The notes: generated from the letters alone by a model not told the origin. A stretch of 64,000 nucleotides of DNA from Alphaproteobacteria bacterium (GCA_018971835.1 JAGWZW010000008.1:1-64000), one strand, 5' to 3'; counted from the stretch's first letter, positions 24,479 through 34,004 are shown. Made by a program: numbers and translations.

Positions 24479-25696
24479 ATGGCCAACCTGCTTCTTGACC
24501 GCGCCGCGCATACCAAGCCCGCCGCCACCCGGCGCGGGGCGCTGGAGCGGCTTTTCACCTTGATGTTCAAGGGATTTGTCTACAATCAGATCTGGGAAGA
24601 CCCGGACGTAGACATGGAGGCTCTCAGGCTTGGCCCGGGACACCGGATGATCACCATCGCCTCGGGTGGCTGCAACGTCCTCAATTACCTGGCGGCAGGT
24701 CCGGAACGGATCATCGCCATCGATCTCAATCCCAACCATGTGGCGCTGACGCGGCTGAAACTGGCCGCGCTCGAGAACCTGCCCTCCTATGAGGAATTTT
24801 TCTGTTTTTTCGGCCGCGCCAACGACAAGGCCAACAGCCGCGCTTATGATGAATTGCTAAGCTCCAAGCTCGATGCGCAGACCCGCAGCTATTGGGAAAA
24901 GCGCCTGCCGCTGCACGGGCGGCGCATCAACATGTTCGCGCGCAACCTCTACCGCCACGGCCTGCTCGGCCGCTTCATCGGCATCCTTCACACCGTGGCA
25001 CGGCTGCACGGCAAAAAGCTGGATGGCATTGTCGCCGCCCGAACGCCGGAAGAGCAGCGCGCACAGTTCGAACAGCTGATTGCCCCGCTCTTCGATTCAA
25101 AGCCCATTCGCTTCCTGTCCAGATCGCCGGTTTCGCTCTATGCGCTGGGCATTCCGCCAGCGCAGTATGACGAGTTGGTTTCTGCCGGCGATCCGGTAGA
25201 AGTGTTGCGTCAGCGCGTGGAAAAACTGGCCTGCGATTTTCCGGTCAGCAGCAACTATTTCGCCTGGCAGGCCTTCTCCCGCGGCTACGATGTTGAGAAC
25301 CGTGCGGCTGTTCCCGCCTATCTGCGCGAAGAGGTTTATGAGGTCATCCGCGAGCGCACCGGCGCGGTCGAGGTTCATCACGCCTCACTGATCGACTTTC
25401 TGAAGGAACAGCCGGCTCGCTCGCTGCACCGCTACGTCCTGCTCGACGCGCAGGACTGGATGACTCCCGAAATTCTCGCCCAGCTCTGGGCCGAGATCGA
25501 CCGTACCGCAGACAGCCGCGACGCGCGGGTGATCTTCCGCACCGCCGGCCCCGATTCGCCCCTGCCACGGAAACTGCCGGCTGAGCTTCTGGCCCCCTGG
25601 TGCTATGCCGAGGCCGAAAGCCGGGCCTTGCATGCACGCGACCGCTCCTCAATCTATGGCGGTTTCCACATCTATGCCCGCCGGCCGCTGTCATGA
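24479..25696 (+). CDS. btaA: S-adenosylmethionine:diacylglycerol 3-amino-3-carboxypropyltransferase BtaA
   Basis: 405 residues, DUF3419 family. First enzyme of betaine lipid synthesis: it moves the aminocarboxypropyl group of SAM to diacylglycerol, giving diacylglyceryl-homoserine. Diagnostic motifs are VYNQIWEDPDVDMEAL (about 34-49), TIASGGCNVLNYLAAGPERIIAIDLNPNH (SAM-binding Rossmann region) and the C-terminal LLDAQDWMTPEILAQLW and VIFRTAG segments. AAGGA precedes the ATG. btaB follows after 7 nt. Phosphate-limitation control is usual in the family, but no Pho box is evident in the 79-bp gap upstream. Confidence 0.93.
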   Translation: MANLLLDRAAHTKPAATRRGALERLFTLMFKGFVYNQIWEDPDVDMEALRLGPGHRMITIASGGCNVLNYLAAGPERIIAIDLNPNHVALTRLKLAALENLPSYEEFFCFFGRANDKANSRAYDELLSSKLDAQTRSYWEKRLPLHGRRINMFARNLYRHGLLGRFIGILHTVARLHGKKLDGIVAARTPEEQRAQFEQLIAPLFDSKPIRFLSRSPVSLYALGIPPAQYDELVSAGDPVEVLRQRVEKLACDFPVSSNYFAWQAFSRGYDVENRAAVPAYLREEVYEVIRERTGAVEVHHASLIDFLKEQPARSLHRYVLLDAQDWMTPEILAQLWAEIDRTADSRDARVIFRTAGPDSPLPRKLPAELLAPWCYAEAESRALHARDRSSIYGGFHIYARRPLS

Positions 25697-25703
25697 GCCG
25701 ATA

Positions 25704-26381
25704 ATGAGTGAGGAAACAGCTCACGCCGCGCTGATGGATCAGGTCTACCGCTATCAGCGCTACATCTACGATCTGACGCGGAAGTACTTTCTTTTCGGGC
25801 GTGACCGGCTGATCCGCGAACTGGACCTTCGCCCCGGCGAAACGGTGGTCGAAATCGGCTGCGGCACCGCGCGCAATTTGATTCGGATGGCGCGGCGCTA
25901 CCCCGAGGCCAGCTTCTATGGACTGGACGCCTCCCAGGAGATGTTGAAGACCGCAGCGCGGAAGATCGCCCGCGCCGGGCTTGCGGGCCGCATCCAGTTG
26001 GTCCACGGCTATGCCGAGGCGCTGACGCCGGCGCTGTTCGCCCGGGAGGCGCCCTTCGACCGGGTCGTCTTCTCGTACAGTTTATCCATGATTCCTGATT
26101 GGCATCAGGCTGTTAAGTCGGCGCTGGCGTCACTTTCGCCGAACGGCCGGCTGCACGCGGTCGATTTCGGCGATCTGGCGGGCCTGCGCTGGCCCTTCGC
26201 AGACCTGTTGCGCGGTTGGTTAAATCTGTTCCACGTCGAACCCCGGACAGAAATCCTTAACACGGTGGAACACAACTTCGCCGCAAATGCTCGCGCAAGC
26301 AATGACTTGTCGATACTCCCGGCTCGTTATGCCTTTGTCTTGAATTGCCGGGCTTGTGATGTTCCGTCACTCTCCAAATGA
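25704..26381 (+). CDS. btaB: Diacylglyceryl-homoserine N-methyltransferase BtaB
   Basis: 225 residues. Class I SAM methyltransferase that adds three methyl groups to diacylglyceryl-homoserine, completing the betaine lipid DGTS. SAM-binding motif VVEIGCGTARNLIRMARRYP (about 49-68), FYGLDASQEML next, and VVFSYSLSMIPDWHQAVKSAL as motif IV/post-IV. The N-terminal MDQVYRYQRYIYDLTRKYFLFGRDRLI is characteristic of BtaB. The ATG lies 7 nt after btaA; the track's earlier start overlaps btaA and is rejected. Confidence 0.92.
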   Translation: MSEETAHAALMDQVYRYQRYIYDLTRKYFLFGRDRLIRELDLRPGETVVEIGCGTARNLIRMARRYPEASFYGLDASQEMLKTAARKIARAGLAGRIQLVHGYAEALTPALFAREAPFDRVVFSYSLSMIPDWHQAVKSALASLSPNGRLHAVDFGDLAGLRWPFADLLRGWLNLFHVEPRTEILNTVEHNFAANARASNDLSILPARYAFVLNCRACDVPSLSK

Positions 26382-26544
26382 TGTTGCATGCGGGTCACAG
26401 TGGGGGGATTCCCGGCCATAACGCTGCACCTTGCCGGGATTACCGCTCCACATTCACAGGCTTTTCCTCTATAGGGAGGACACGCATCCCGGACGCGTCG
26501 GTGGGGGGGTCCCTGCCCGTCGATATTTAGAACGAGGGTAAAAA

Positions 26545-27603
26545 ATGAAGATTCGGATGATCGCCCTAGCGGGCGTTGCGGCCTTGGCCATTGCTGGCCC
26601 GGCGGCCGCAAGTAACGCGACTGGCTGGTATATTGGACTTGGCCTCGGCTGGGACCGTTTGGGAAATGTCAAAGGTTCCCTGGTGCCGACGGGTACCGGC
26701 TATACCGGGGGCACGGCGAAACTCGGTACGGACGACGGTGTCCTGGTTACCGGCGCATTCGGCTATCGGTTCGCGAATCGCGTCCGTCTGGAAGCTGAAT
26801 TCGGATATACGCCCCACAGCATCAAAGAAACGGGCTACAGCGGCCATGTGGACATTACGTCCGCGATGCTCAACGCGGCCTATGATTTCCCGCTCACCGA
26901 CAAATGGGACTTCACTCTCGGTGGCGGCGTCGGGGTAGGCAGTGCTGATGCCGAGGCCAAAGGGCCGGTCTACACCTATCTGACCGGCACGCATAACGGG
27001 CTGATGTATCAGTTGATGGCCGGCTTCAACTATTCGATCCAGGACAACGTCGATCTCTATATCAATGCCCGGTATCGCGAAGCGTCGATCGACCATAACT
27101 TTGGCACGAGCTATACGCTTTATCATGCCCGTCTTGGCGACCTCAGCGAAGAAGCGGTCATGGTCGGCGTGCGGTGGTACGTGAATGCCGCGCCGCCGCC
27201 CCCGCCGCCTCCTCCGCCGCCCCCGCCGCCCCCGCCGCCCCCGCCGCCGCCCCCGCCGGTGACGACGTACATCGTCTTCTTCGACTTCAACAAGTCGAAC
27301 CTGACGGAAGAGGCGCAGAAGGTGATCGCCGAAGCGGTGTCGACGGCCAAGTCGCATGGCTTCGTGAAGGTTCTGGTCACCGGTCATACCGACACGGTCG
27401 GCTCGCACCGTTACAATCAGGCGCTGTCTGAGCGTCGCGCCGACGCCGTGAAGGACGAAATGGTCCGCGAGGGCATGGACGCCTCGGGGATCACCACGGT
27501 CGGCAAGAGCTACGACGACCCGATGGTGCCCACGGGCAAGGGCGTGCGCGAGCCGAAGAATCGCCGCGCCGTCATCGAGCTCGGCGGCGGCAGCGGCAGC
27601 TGA
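26545..27603 (+). CDS. OmpA family outer-membrane protein with polyproline linker
   Basis: 352 residues. Signal peptide (about 1-23, ending PAAAS), an eight-stranded beta-barrel domain (about 25-212), a run of 22 consecutive prolines (217-238), and an OmpA_C peptidoglycan-binding domain (about 240-350) with VFFDFNKSNLT, VTGHTDTVGSHRYN (DAP-binding Asp) and EPKNRRAVIEL (Arg). It anchors the outer membrane to murein. GAGGGTAAAAA precedes the ATG; the 163-bp upstream gap probably holds the promoter and an inverted TCCCGGC/GCCGGGA pair (26410-26439). A strong terminator follows. Confidence 0.94.
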   Translation: MKIRMIALAGVAALAIAGPAAASNATGWYIGLGLGWDRLGNVKGSLVPTGTGYTGGTAKLGTDDGVLVTGAFGYRFANRVRLEAEFGYTPHSIKETGYSGHVDITSAMLNAAYDFPLTDKWDFTLGGGVGVGSADAEAKGPVYTYLTGTHNGLMYQLMAGFNYSIQDNVDLYINARYREASIDHNFGTSYTLYHARLGDLSEEAVMVGVRWYVNAAPPPPPPPPPPPPPPPPPPPPPPVTTYIVFFDFNKSNLTEEAQKVIAEAVSTAKSHGFVKVLVTGHTDTVGSHRYNQALSERRADAVKDEMVREGMDASGITTVGKSYDDPMVPTGKGVREPKNRRAVIELGGGSGS

Positions 27604-27627
27604 TCCGCATAGCCGGACTTTCCACGG

Positions 27628-27659
27628 AAAGGGCGGGCTTCGGCCCGCCCTTTTCTTTT
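27628..27659 (+). terminator. Rho-independent terminator of the OmpA-family gene
   Basis: Perfect 8-bp stem GGGCGGGC / GCCCGCCC with a TTCG tetraloop, AAA before and TTTTCTTTT after. A classic strong terminator 25 nt after the stop codon. Confidence 0.93.
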
Positions 27660-27797
27660 GCGCACTATTTCCAGCGCGCAGCCATTCGGCATGGCGGCCA
27701 TGCGCTTTTTTCAGCGCTGCGTAACACTGTCACTGGCGGTACGGCTTCCTATCTCCTCGTCATCGGCACTGATGCCGGACCACAGAAGGAGGAACGG

Positions 27798-28091
27798 ATG
27801 CACATTCGAAAAGACCTCACCGCCGCGATTGTCGTTTCGGCCGCTGTCGCGATGACGGCGTTATCGGCCAATGCTGCCGATGCCAACGCTAACAGCTGCC
27901 TGACGGCTGCCAAACAGGTGCGAACCGCACTCGATGCCAACAAGACCTCGCCGAATTACGACGCGGCAATGTCTCATCGCAACAATGGACTGCTGGCCTG
28001 CAACAGCGGCTTTTACAAGATGGGCGTCGCACATTACGATGCGGCGCTGAAGCTGCTCCACGCCGATACCCAGGCAGACGCCAGCAAGTGA
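27798..28091 (+). CDS. Small exported protein of unknown function
   Basis: 97 residues with an AAGGAGGAACGG ribosome-binding site. Signal peptide (about 1-27, ending SANAAD), leaving a mature protein of about 70 residues rich in Ala, Asn and Lys with two Cys (SCLTAAKQ and LLACNSGFY), possibly a disulfide. The repeated xxYDAAxxxxxxGLxA / YDAALKLL pattern suggests a helical hairpin, as in a single TPR-like unit, but no family can be named. It has its own upstream gap (194 nt including the ompA terminator) and a hairpin after it. Confidence 0.75.
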   Translation: MHIRKDLTAAIVVSAAVAMTALSANAADANANSCLTAAKQVRTALDANKTSPNYDAAMSHRNNGLLACNSGFYKMGVAHYDAALKLLHADTQADASK

Positions 28092-28541
28092 TCTACGCGT
28101 CCTGAGCAGAAAGGCTGCGCCACCGGCGAAAAGATTCACCCCCACACGCCCGGCTCCATCGGGCGTGTGGGATCGCTTCAGCCGAGAACGGTGATTTCCG
28201 GACTGCCGCCTCGGGTCCGCGCATACCCCAGCACTGGCGGAAAAAGAACCCATAGGCCGTGCCCGCAACCGGATACGCATCGGACCGCCGGCCCGGCTGG
28301 GCCCCGGTCCCGCCGGCATGGCCCGCCGGTATGGCCCGCCACCCGGCGCGGGCAAGCAGCCGTTACGACCGGGGCACCGCCAAAATCTCACCCATCCACC
28401 GTGATCGAATGGCGCGATTGCCTGGTTCGGAGAGGGCGCCCCAGCCAGACCCGGCTTCACCACAACGGCTTTGATTCTGCCGGCCTTTGATTTTATCGGA
28501 CCATCCTGCGATAGAACCTGCCGTTCCATGAGGATCCCGTC
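28092..28541. other. 450-bp non-coding gap before hisC
   Basis: No ORF with coding character on either strand. It holds the 12-bp hairpin at 28141-28171, a very GC-rich block at about 28280-28350 with a 13-nt unit (CGCCGG[C/T]ATGGCC) present twice in tandem plus a partial third copy (28311-28340), and the hisC ribosome-binding site GAGGA at the end. The hisC promoter should lie in the last 100 bp, but no clear -35/-10 pair is visible. Confidence 0.5.
28141..28171. terminator. Perfect 12-bp hairpin after the small exported protein gene
   Basis: Stem CCCACACGCCCG / CGGGCGTGTGGG with a 7-nt loop, 49 nt after the stop. No T-run follows on either strand, so it is a probable but atypical terminator. 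Confidence 0.55.
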
Positions 28542-29639
28542 ATGACGCCTACGCCCAAACCCGGCATTCTGGACATCGCGCCCTATGTGGGCGGACGTGC
28601 CACCGCGCCCGGCTTGGCCAAAGTCCACAAGCTTTCTTCCAACGAGACGCCGCTGGGGGCGAGCCCCGCCGCGCGCCAAGCCTTCGAGGCGGCCGCCAAG
28701 AACCTGGCGCTTTATCCCGAAGGCAGCGCGCGGCTCCTGCGCGAGGCCATCGCCGCGGCCCACGGGCTCAATGCCGAGCGCATCGTTTGCGGCAACGGTT
28801 CGGATGAGCTTCTGACGCTGCTCGCCAACTGCTATGTGCGGCCCGGCGACGAGGTATTGTTCAGCCAGTACGGCTTTCTTGTCTATCGTATCGCCACGCT
28901 GGCCAACAGCGCGGTGCCGGTGACGGCGCCGGAGAAGAATCTATGCGCCGACGTCGACGCCATGCTCGCCGCGGTGACGCCGAAGACACGCCTGGTTTTC
29001 CTCACCAATCCGAACAACCCGACCGGCAGCTATCTTCCGGTGCAGGAGGTGCGCCGGCTTCACGCCGGGCTGCCACCGTCCACGCTGCTGGTGATCGATG
29101 CGGCCTATGCCGAATATGTCCGCCGCAACGATTACGAAGCCGGCATCGAACTGGTCACGCAATTCGACAACGTGGTGATGACTCGCACCTTCTCGAAGAT
29201 TTACGGCCTTGCCGGCCTGCGCGTGGGCTGGGCTTTCTGCCCGGCCGCGGTGGCCGACGTGCTGAACCGCGTGCGCGGCCCGTTCAACGTTTCGGTGCCG
29301 GCACAGGCCGCGGCCGCGGCCGCAATCGCCGATCATGCCCATGTCGAAACCGCACAGGCGCACAACGCCAAATGGTTGCCCTGGCTGACCGCGAACATCC
29401 GGGCGCTCGGCCTTCGCGTGGATGACAGCGTCGGCAATTTCGTGCTGATCCATTTTGCGGCGGACGGCCCGCACACCGCCGCCAAGGCCGATGCCTTCCT
29501 CACCCGGCATGGGCTGATCCTGCGCAGCGTTGCCAATTACGGCCTGCCGCATGCCTTGCGCCTGACCGTGGGCACGGAAGAAGCCAACCGGCTGGTGGTC
29601 GAAGCGCTGGCCGATTTCCTGCGCGAGACGGCGCCATGA
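28542..29639 (+). CDS. hisC: Histidinol-phosphate/aromatic aminotransferase
   Basis: 365 residues. Fold-type I PLP aminotransferase. Key segments: [49 protein letters not shown] and the PLP lysine in [17 protein letters not shown]. Because it is coupled to tyrC by an ATGA overlap, this paralogue may act mainly on prephenate/aromatic keto acids as well as, or instead of, imidazole-acetol phosphate; that is inference from context. GAGGATCCCGTC precedes the ATG. Confidence 0.92.
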   Translation: MTPTPKPGILDIAPYVGGRATAPGLAKVHKLSSNETPLGASPAARQAFEAAAKNLALYPEGSARLLREAIAAAHGLNAERIVCGNGSDELLTLLANCYVRPGDEVLFSQYGFLVYRIATLANSAVPVTAPEKNLCADVDAMLAAVTPKTRLVFLTNPNNPTGSYLPVQEVRRLHAGLPPSTLLVIDAAYAEYVRRNDYEAGIELVTQFDNVVMTRTFSKIYGLAGLRVGWAFCPAAVADVLNRVRGPFNVSVPAQAAAAAAIADHAHVETAQAHNAKWLPWLTANIRALGLRVDDSVGNFVLIHFAADGPHTAAKADAFLTRHGLILRSVANYGLPHALRLTVGTEEANRLVVEALADFLRETAP

Positions 29640-30580
29640 CCTTCGATTCCAATCCGTTGTTCGGCAAGCTGACGCTGATCGGCATCGGCCTGATCGGCTC
29701 CGCCATCGCCCATGCGTCGCGCCGCGCGGGGCTCGCTGCGCATATCGCCTGCTACGACCGCAGCGCCGAGGTGCTGGAGACCGTGCGCCGCCTCGGCTAT
29801 GCCGATTCCACCCATGCCGAGTTGGCTGGCGCCGTGCGCGAGGCCGATCTGGTGATCCTGTGCACGCCGGTAGGCAGCTTCGGCGAATTGGCCAGGGAGA
29901 TGGCGCCGCATCTGAAGAACGGCGCGATCGTTTCCGACGTCGGCGGCGTGAAGGCTGCCGTGGTGCGCGATGTCGGCCCGCATGTGCCGGAGGGCGTGCA
30001 TTTCGTCCCGGCCCATCCCATCGCCGGCACTGAACAGTCCGGTCCCGAGGCAGGCTTCGCCGAGCTGTTCGACGGGCGCTGGTGCATCCTCACGCCGCCG
30101 CCGGGCACGGATGCCGCTGCGCTGGAAACCATGAAAGACTTCTGGCACCGCTGCGGCAGCGATGTGGAGATCATGGACCCCAGGCATCATGATCTGGCGC
30201 TGGCCGTCACCAGCCATGTGCCGCACCTCATCGCCTACAACATCGTGGGTACCGCCGACGATCTGGAAACGGTGACCGAAGGCGAAGTGATCAAATACTC
30301 CGCTGGCGGCTTTCGCGACTTCACGCGCATCGCCGCTTCCGATCCCACCATGTGGCGCGACATCTTCCTCAACAATCGGGAAGCGGTGCTGGAAGTGCTG
30401 GCGCGCTTCACCGAGGATCTGAGCCTGCTGCAGCGTGCGATCCGCTGGGGCGACGGCGATACGCTGTTCAACCTCTTCACGCGCACGCGCGCCATCCGCC
30501 GCGGCATCGTCAGCGCCGGCCAGGACAGCGCTGAACCGAACTTTGGCCGCAATCGCCCGAAGCCGGGAGAAAAAAAGTAG
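29636..30580 (+). CDS. tyrC: Prephenate/arogenate dehydrogenase
   Basis: 314 residues. Oxidative decarboxylation of prephenate or arogenate to make tyrosine. NAD-binding [15 protein letters not shown] at about 17-31; [21 protein letters not shown]; and [28 protein letters not shown], the TyrA catalytic segment with the essential His. Helical dimerisation domain at the C terminus. No ACT or chorismate mutase domain. Overlaps hisC by 4 bp; ends 1 nt before the convergent DUF2125 gene. Confidence 0.93.
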   Translation: MTFDSNPLFGKLTLIGIGLIGSAIAHASRRAGLAAHIACYDRSAEVLETVRRLGYADSTHAELAGAVREADLVILCTPVGSFGELAREMAPHLKNGAIVSDVGGVKAAVVRDVGPHVPEGVHFVPAHPIAGTEQSGPEAGFAELFDGRWCILTPPPGTDAAALETMKDFWHRCGSDVEIMDPRHHDLALAVTSHVPHLIAYNIVGTADDLETVTEGEVIKYSAGGFRDFTRIAASDPTMWRDIFLNNREAVLEVLARFTEDLSLLQRAIRWGDGDTLFNLFTRTRAIRRGIVSAGQDSAEPNFGRNRPKPGEKK

Positions 30581-30581
30581 A

Positions 30582-31607
30582 TCAATACACCGGCTTGAGG
30601 AATCCGGCCGGCGTATCGTCGACATAGGCCAGCCCATCCTTGAAGGCGAGCGTAACCGGCAGCGCAGAGCCTGGGTCGCGCGCTGCGCTACCGGCTTCAG
30701 CCATCACGCCCGTAAGCAGGCTGGTTTGCGGCCCCTTGGCCAGATGGCGGCGCGCCGCCTCCTCGGCCAAAGCCTGATAGCCCGTCACCGTCAGCTTGAT
30801 TTCGCCGGTTGGCCTGTGCGCGCCGTCCAGCATGAGAAGACCGCCGCCTTTCGCATCGGCCTTGCCCCAGGCGATTTCGAGATGATCGACGGAGAGCCCG
30901 CCCTTGTGTGCGCGCCAGGCATCGGCTGCTTTGCGCCAATCGCTGCTGCCGGCGAAGAGGCCATCCCACGGCCCGCCAGGCGCCAGCCTGGCATCGAGGC
31001 GGAAGCGCGATATCACATCGCCCAGTGCGCTGCGCTGCGTCGAAAGCAGATGCAGGTCGCTGGCAGCGGCAACGAGATCCAAGGCGTCAACTTTCGGATC
31101 CTGCCGCAAATGGAGTTCGCCACGCGCGATATCGAAGGCGGGAAGGTGCGCATCGATCAACTCGACATCGAAGCGGTCGAAACGCCCGCTTCGCGAATGC
31201 GCGCTGGCACGCAACAGGCCGGGCAGGAAGGCGAGGCTTTGCGCCTTGCCCGCTGCATCGTGCCAGGAAATCTGCTGTTCGCCCGCGGCCTCGAACACCA
31301 GAGTGGCCGAACTGTAATCGAGCATGTGAAGGGCGAATTTCTGCGTCTGCCAACTGGCCTTGCCATGCGATCCCGCCAGGTCGAGCCTGAGGTTCTTCAG
31401 CACCGCATCGATGCGGAAGGGAAAGCCGCCCAGCGACTCGGAGGTGAAATGCAGCGTCACGCCGGGCGCGACCTCGGCGCCATTCATGGCGTTCAGCTTC
31501 TTGGCGAAGGCCTGCACCGAGACGTTCCAGTAGAGCGCCACGGCCGCGGCCAGCACGACCAGCGCCGCCACCGGCGCATAGAGGAAGAAGCGGTGAGAAT
31601 ATCGCAT
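30582..31607 (-). CDS. DUF2125 domain protein
   Basis: 341 residues. One N-terminal membrane helix (about 8-27), the rest predicted periplasmic beta-rich. The start WNVSVQAFAKKLNAMNGAEVAPGVTLHFTSESLGGFPFRIDAVLKN is the DUF2125 signature (a conserved GFPFR motif). Function unknown; the long beta-sheet organisation resembles envelope lipid-transfer or AsmA-like proteins, but this is only a suggestion. Follows nrdZ by 30 nt on the same strand. Confidence 0.86.
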   Translation of the reverse strand: MRYSHRFFLYAPVAALVVLAAAVALYWNVSVQAFAKKLNAMNGAEVAPGVTLHFTSESLGGFPFRIDAVLKNLRLDLAGSHGKASWQTQKFALHMLDYSSATLVFEAAGEQQISWHDAAGKAQSLAFLPGLLRASAHSRSGRFDRFDVELIDAHLPAFDIARGELHLRQDPKVDALDLVAAASDLHLLSTQRSALGDVISRFRLDARLAPGGPWDGLFAGSSDWRKAADAWRAHKGGLSVDHLEIAWGKADAKGGGLLMLDGAHRPTGEIKLTVTGYQALAEEAARRHLAKGPQTSLLTGVMAEAGSAARDPGSALPVTLAFKDGLAYVDDTPAGFLKPVY

Positions 31608-31637
31608 ATCGCAAGTCTATCCGGTTTTTCTGGGAAG

Positions 31638-34004
31638 TCAGCCGCAGCGCGAATAACCGCAGGACACACAGGTATCGCAGCCTTCCAGCTTGACGAGGCT
31701 GGGGCTGGAGCAGCGCGGGCAGGCGCGCGCTGGCGCCCCCTCTGCGGCGATGGCCACCGCTTTCATCTCCGGTGTTGCCTCCTGGCTTTCGCGCGGGGCC
31801 ATGAACCCGATGGCGACGAGATGGCGCTCGATCACCTCGCCGATGGCCGCCAGGAGCGATGGCACATAGCGCCCGCCCGTCCATTGGCCGCCGCGCGGAT
31901 CGAACACGGCCTTCATCTCGTCCACCACGAAGGAGACATCGCCGCCGCGGCGGAACACCGCCGAGATCATGCGCGTCAGCGCCAGCGTCCAGGCATAGGC
32001 TTCCATGTTCTTCGAGTTGATGAAGATTTCGAAGGGTCGGCGGCGGCCATCCTGCACAATGTCGTTGATGGTGATGTAGAAGGCGTGATCGGAATCCAGC
32101 CATTTGATCTTGTAGGTCTGGCCCGGCAGGAGTTCCGGCCTGTCCAGCGGCTTGGTCATGTAGACGACGCCGCCGGCGCGCGCGGCCGAGGCGATGCGCG
32201 GCAGATCGAGCGGCAGCGAGGGTTGCGTACTTTCCTCCGCCGGTTTGCCCGCCGGCTTGGTCTCGGTGGACAGCACCGCGCCCGTCACCATGTTGGGCCG
32301 GTAGGTGGTGCAACCCTTGCAGCCCAGATCATAGGCCTTGAGATAAACGTCCTTGAACGCCTCGAAATCGATATCCGCGGGCACGTTGATGGTTTTCGAG
32401 ATCGAGGAATCGACATGGCGCTGCGCCGCGGCCTGCACCGCCAGGTGATCGTCCGGCGAAATCGTCTGTGCGCTGACGAAATAATCCGGCAACGGCGCCT
32501 CTTCGCCGAATTTGGCGCGGAAGGCGCGACAGGCATAATCGCTCACCGTTTCCTCGCGCCGAGAGCCGTCCGCCATCAGCACCTTGCGCGTATAGGAATA
32601 GGCGAACACCGGCTCGACCCCGCTCGACACATTGTCGGCAAATAGCGAGATCGTGCCGGTGGGCGCGATGGAGGTGACGAGCGCATTGCGGATGCCGTGG
32701 GCCGCGATTTTTTGGCGGATCGCCTGCGGCAGGCGCTGGATGTTGGGCCGGGCCTGATATTTCTCCCGGTCGAACAGCGGGAACGTGCCCTTTTCGGCGG
32801 CCAGATCGGCGGAGGCTTCGTAAGCGGCGTGAGCCAGCACCTCCAGCCAGCGGTCGATCAGCGTGATGCTCTCGGGCGAACCGTAGCGCGCGCGGCAGAA
32901 GATCAGCGCGTCGGCGAGGCCAGTGACGCCCAGCCCGATGCGCCGCTTGGCCTCGGCCTCGGTGCGCTGCTGCGGCAGCGGAAAGCGCGAGATGTCGATC
33001 ACGTCGTCGAGCAGGCGCACGGCGGTTCTGGTCAGCCGGGCCAGTTCGATTTCGTCGAGCGCCGCCTCGTCCTCGAACGGATGCTTCACCAGCTTCGCCA
33101 GGTTGATCGACCCCAGCAGGCAGGCGCCATAGGGCGGCAGCGGTTGTTCGCCGCAGGGGTTGGTGGCCCGGATGGTTTCGCAATAAGAGAGATTGTTCTC
33201 GGCGTTGATGCGATCGATGAAGATCACGCCGGGCTCGGCGTAATCGTAGGTGGCGCGCATGATGCGGTCCCACAGGTCGCGCGCCCGCAGGGTCTTGTAG
33301 ATGCGGTCGTTGAAAACGAGATCCCACAGCGCATCGGCCTTGACCGCGGCGATGAATTCGTCGCTCACCAGCACCGAGAGATTGAACATCGAAAGCCGGC
33401 CGGGCGTCTTCTTGGCTTCGATGAAGTCCTCGATATCGGGATGGTCGCAGGCCAGCGTCGCCATCATGGCGCCGCGGCGGCTGCCCGCGCTCATGATGGT
33501 ACGGCACATCGCGTCCCACACCTCCATGAAGGAGACGGGGCCGGAGGCATCCGCCCCCACGCCCTTCACGCTCGCGCCCTTGGGGCGCAGGGTCGAGAAA
33601 TCGTAGCCGATGCCGCCGCCCTGCTGCAGCGTCAGCGCCGCTTCGCGCAGGTTGGCGAAGATGGCGCCCATGTCGTCGTCGATCCGGCCCATCACGAAGC
33701 AGTTGAAGAGCGTGACGTTGCGGTCGGTGCCCGCGCCGGCAAGGATGCGGCCGGCCGGCAGGAAGCGATGCCCGGCCAGGGCCTGCGCGAAATCGCGCGC
33801 GGCCGCATTGCGGGCCTCTGGCACCTCGGCCTTGGCGGCGGCCAGCGCGACGCGCGCCCAGGTACCGGCCACGTCCTCATCCACGGGCGTGCCGTCCGGC
33901 GCCTTGAGCCGGTATTTCATGTCCCAGATCTGGCGGGAGATATCGTGCATCGCGCCCTGATGGTCCTTTGGGAAACCGTTTGGCCCGCGCCATGCGGGAA
34001 CCAT
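31638..34004 (-). CDS. nrdZ: Adenosylcobalamin-dependent ribonucleotide reductase (class II)
   Basis: 788 residues. Makes deoxyribonucleotides using B12 instead of a radical-bearing partner subunit. Motifs: FNCFVMG (redox Cys), QGGGIGYDFSTLRPKG, SAGSRRGAMMATL, the active-site NPCGEQPLPPYGACLLGSINL (Asn, Cys, Glu), and PTGTISLFADNVSSGVEPVF. C-terminal TSCPD-like region (about 620-730) and a Cys-rich tail (CPRC...CDTCVSCGYSRCG) for zinc/redox relay. The ATG used has GGCGAGG six nt upstream; an internal Met (33950) is less well supported. No nrdAB/nrdEF genes are nearby. Confidence 0.94.
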   Translation of the reverse strand: MVPAWRGPNGFPKDHQGAMHDISRQIWDMKYRLKAPDGTPVDEDVAGTWARVALAAAKAEVPEARNAAARDFAQALAGHRFLPAGRILAGAGTDRNVTLFNCFVMGRIDDDMGAIFANLREAALTLQQGGGIGYDFSTLRPKGASVKGVGADASGPVSFMEVWDAMCRTIMSAGSRRGAMMATLACDHPDIEDFIEAKKTPGRLSMFNLSVLVSDEFIAAVKADALWDLVFNDRIYKTLRARDLWDRIMRATYDYAEPGVIFIDRINAENNLSYCETIRATNPCGEQPLPPYGACLLGSINLAKLVKHPFEDEAALDEIELARLTRTAVRLLDDVIDISRFPLPQQRTEAEAKRRIGLGVTGLADALIFCRARYGSPESITLIDRWLEVLAHAAYEASADLAAEKGTFPLFDREKYQARPNIQRLPQAIRQKIAAHGIRNALVTSIAPTGTISLFADNVSSGVEPVFAYSYTRKVLMADGSRREETVSDYACRAFRAKFGEEAPLPDYFVSAQTISPDDHLAVQAAAQRHVDSSISKTINVPADIDFEAFKDVYLKAYDLGCKGCTTYRPNMVTGAVLSTETKPAGKPAEESTQPSLPLDLPRIASAARAGGVVYMTKPLDRPELLPGQTYKIKWLDSDHAFYITINDIVQDGRRRPFEIFINSKNMEAYAWTLALTRMISAVFRRGGDVSFVVDEMKAVFDPRGGQWTGGRYVPSLLAAIGEVIERHLVAIGFMAPRESQEATPEMKAVAIAAEGAPARACPRCSSPSLVKLEGCDTCVSCGYSRCG

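Noticed and set aside
28259-28474. 71-codon ORF in the gap before hisC
   Set aside because: No ribosome-binding site, Arg/Pro/Ala-rich shadow composition in a GC-rich repeat area.
30435-32645. 736-codon plus-strand ORF opposite DUF2125 and nrdZ
   Set aside because: Antisense shadow over two supported genes; no motif.
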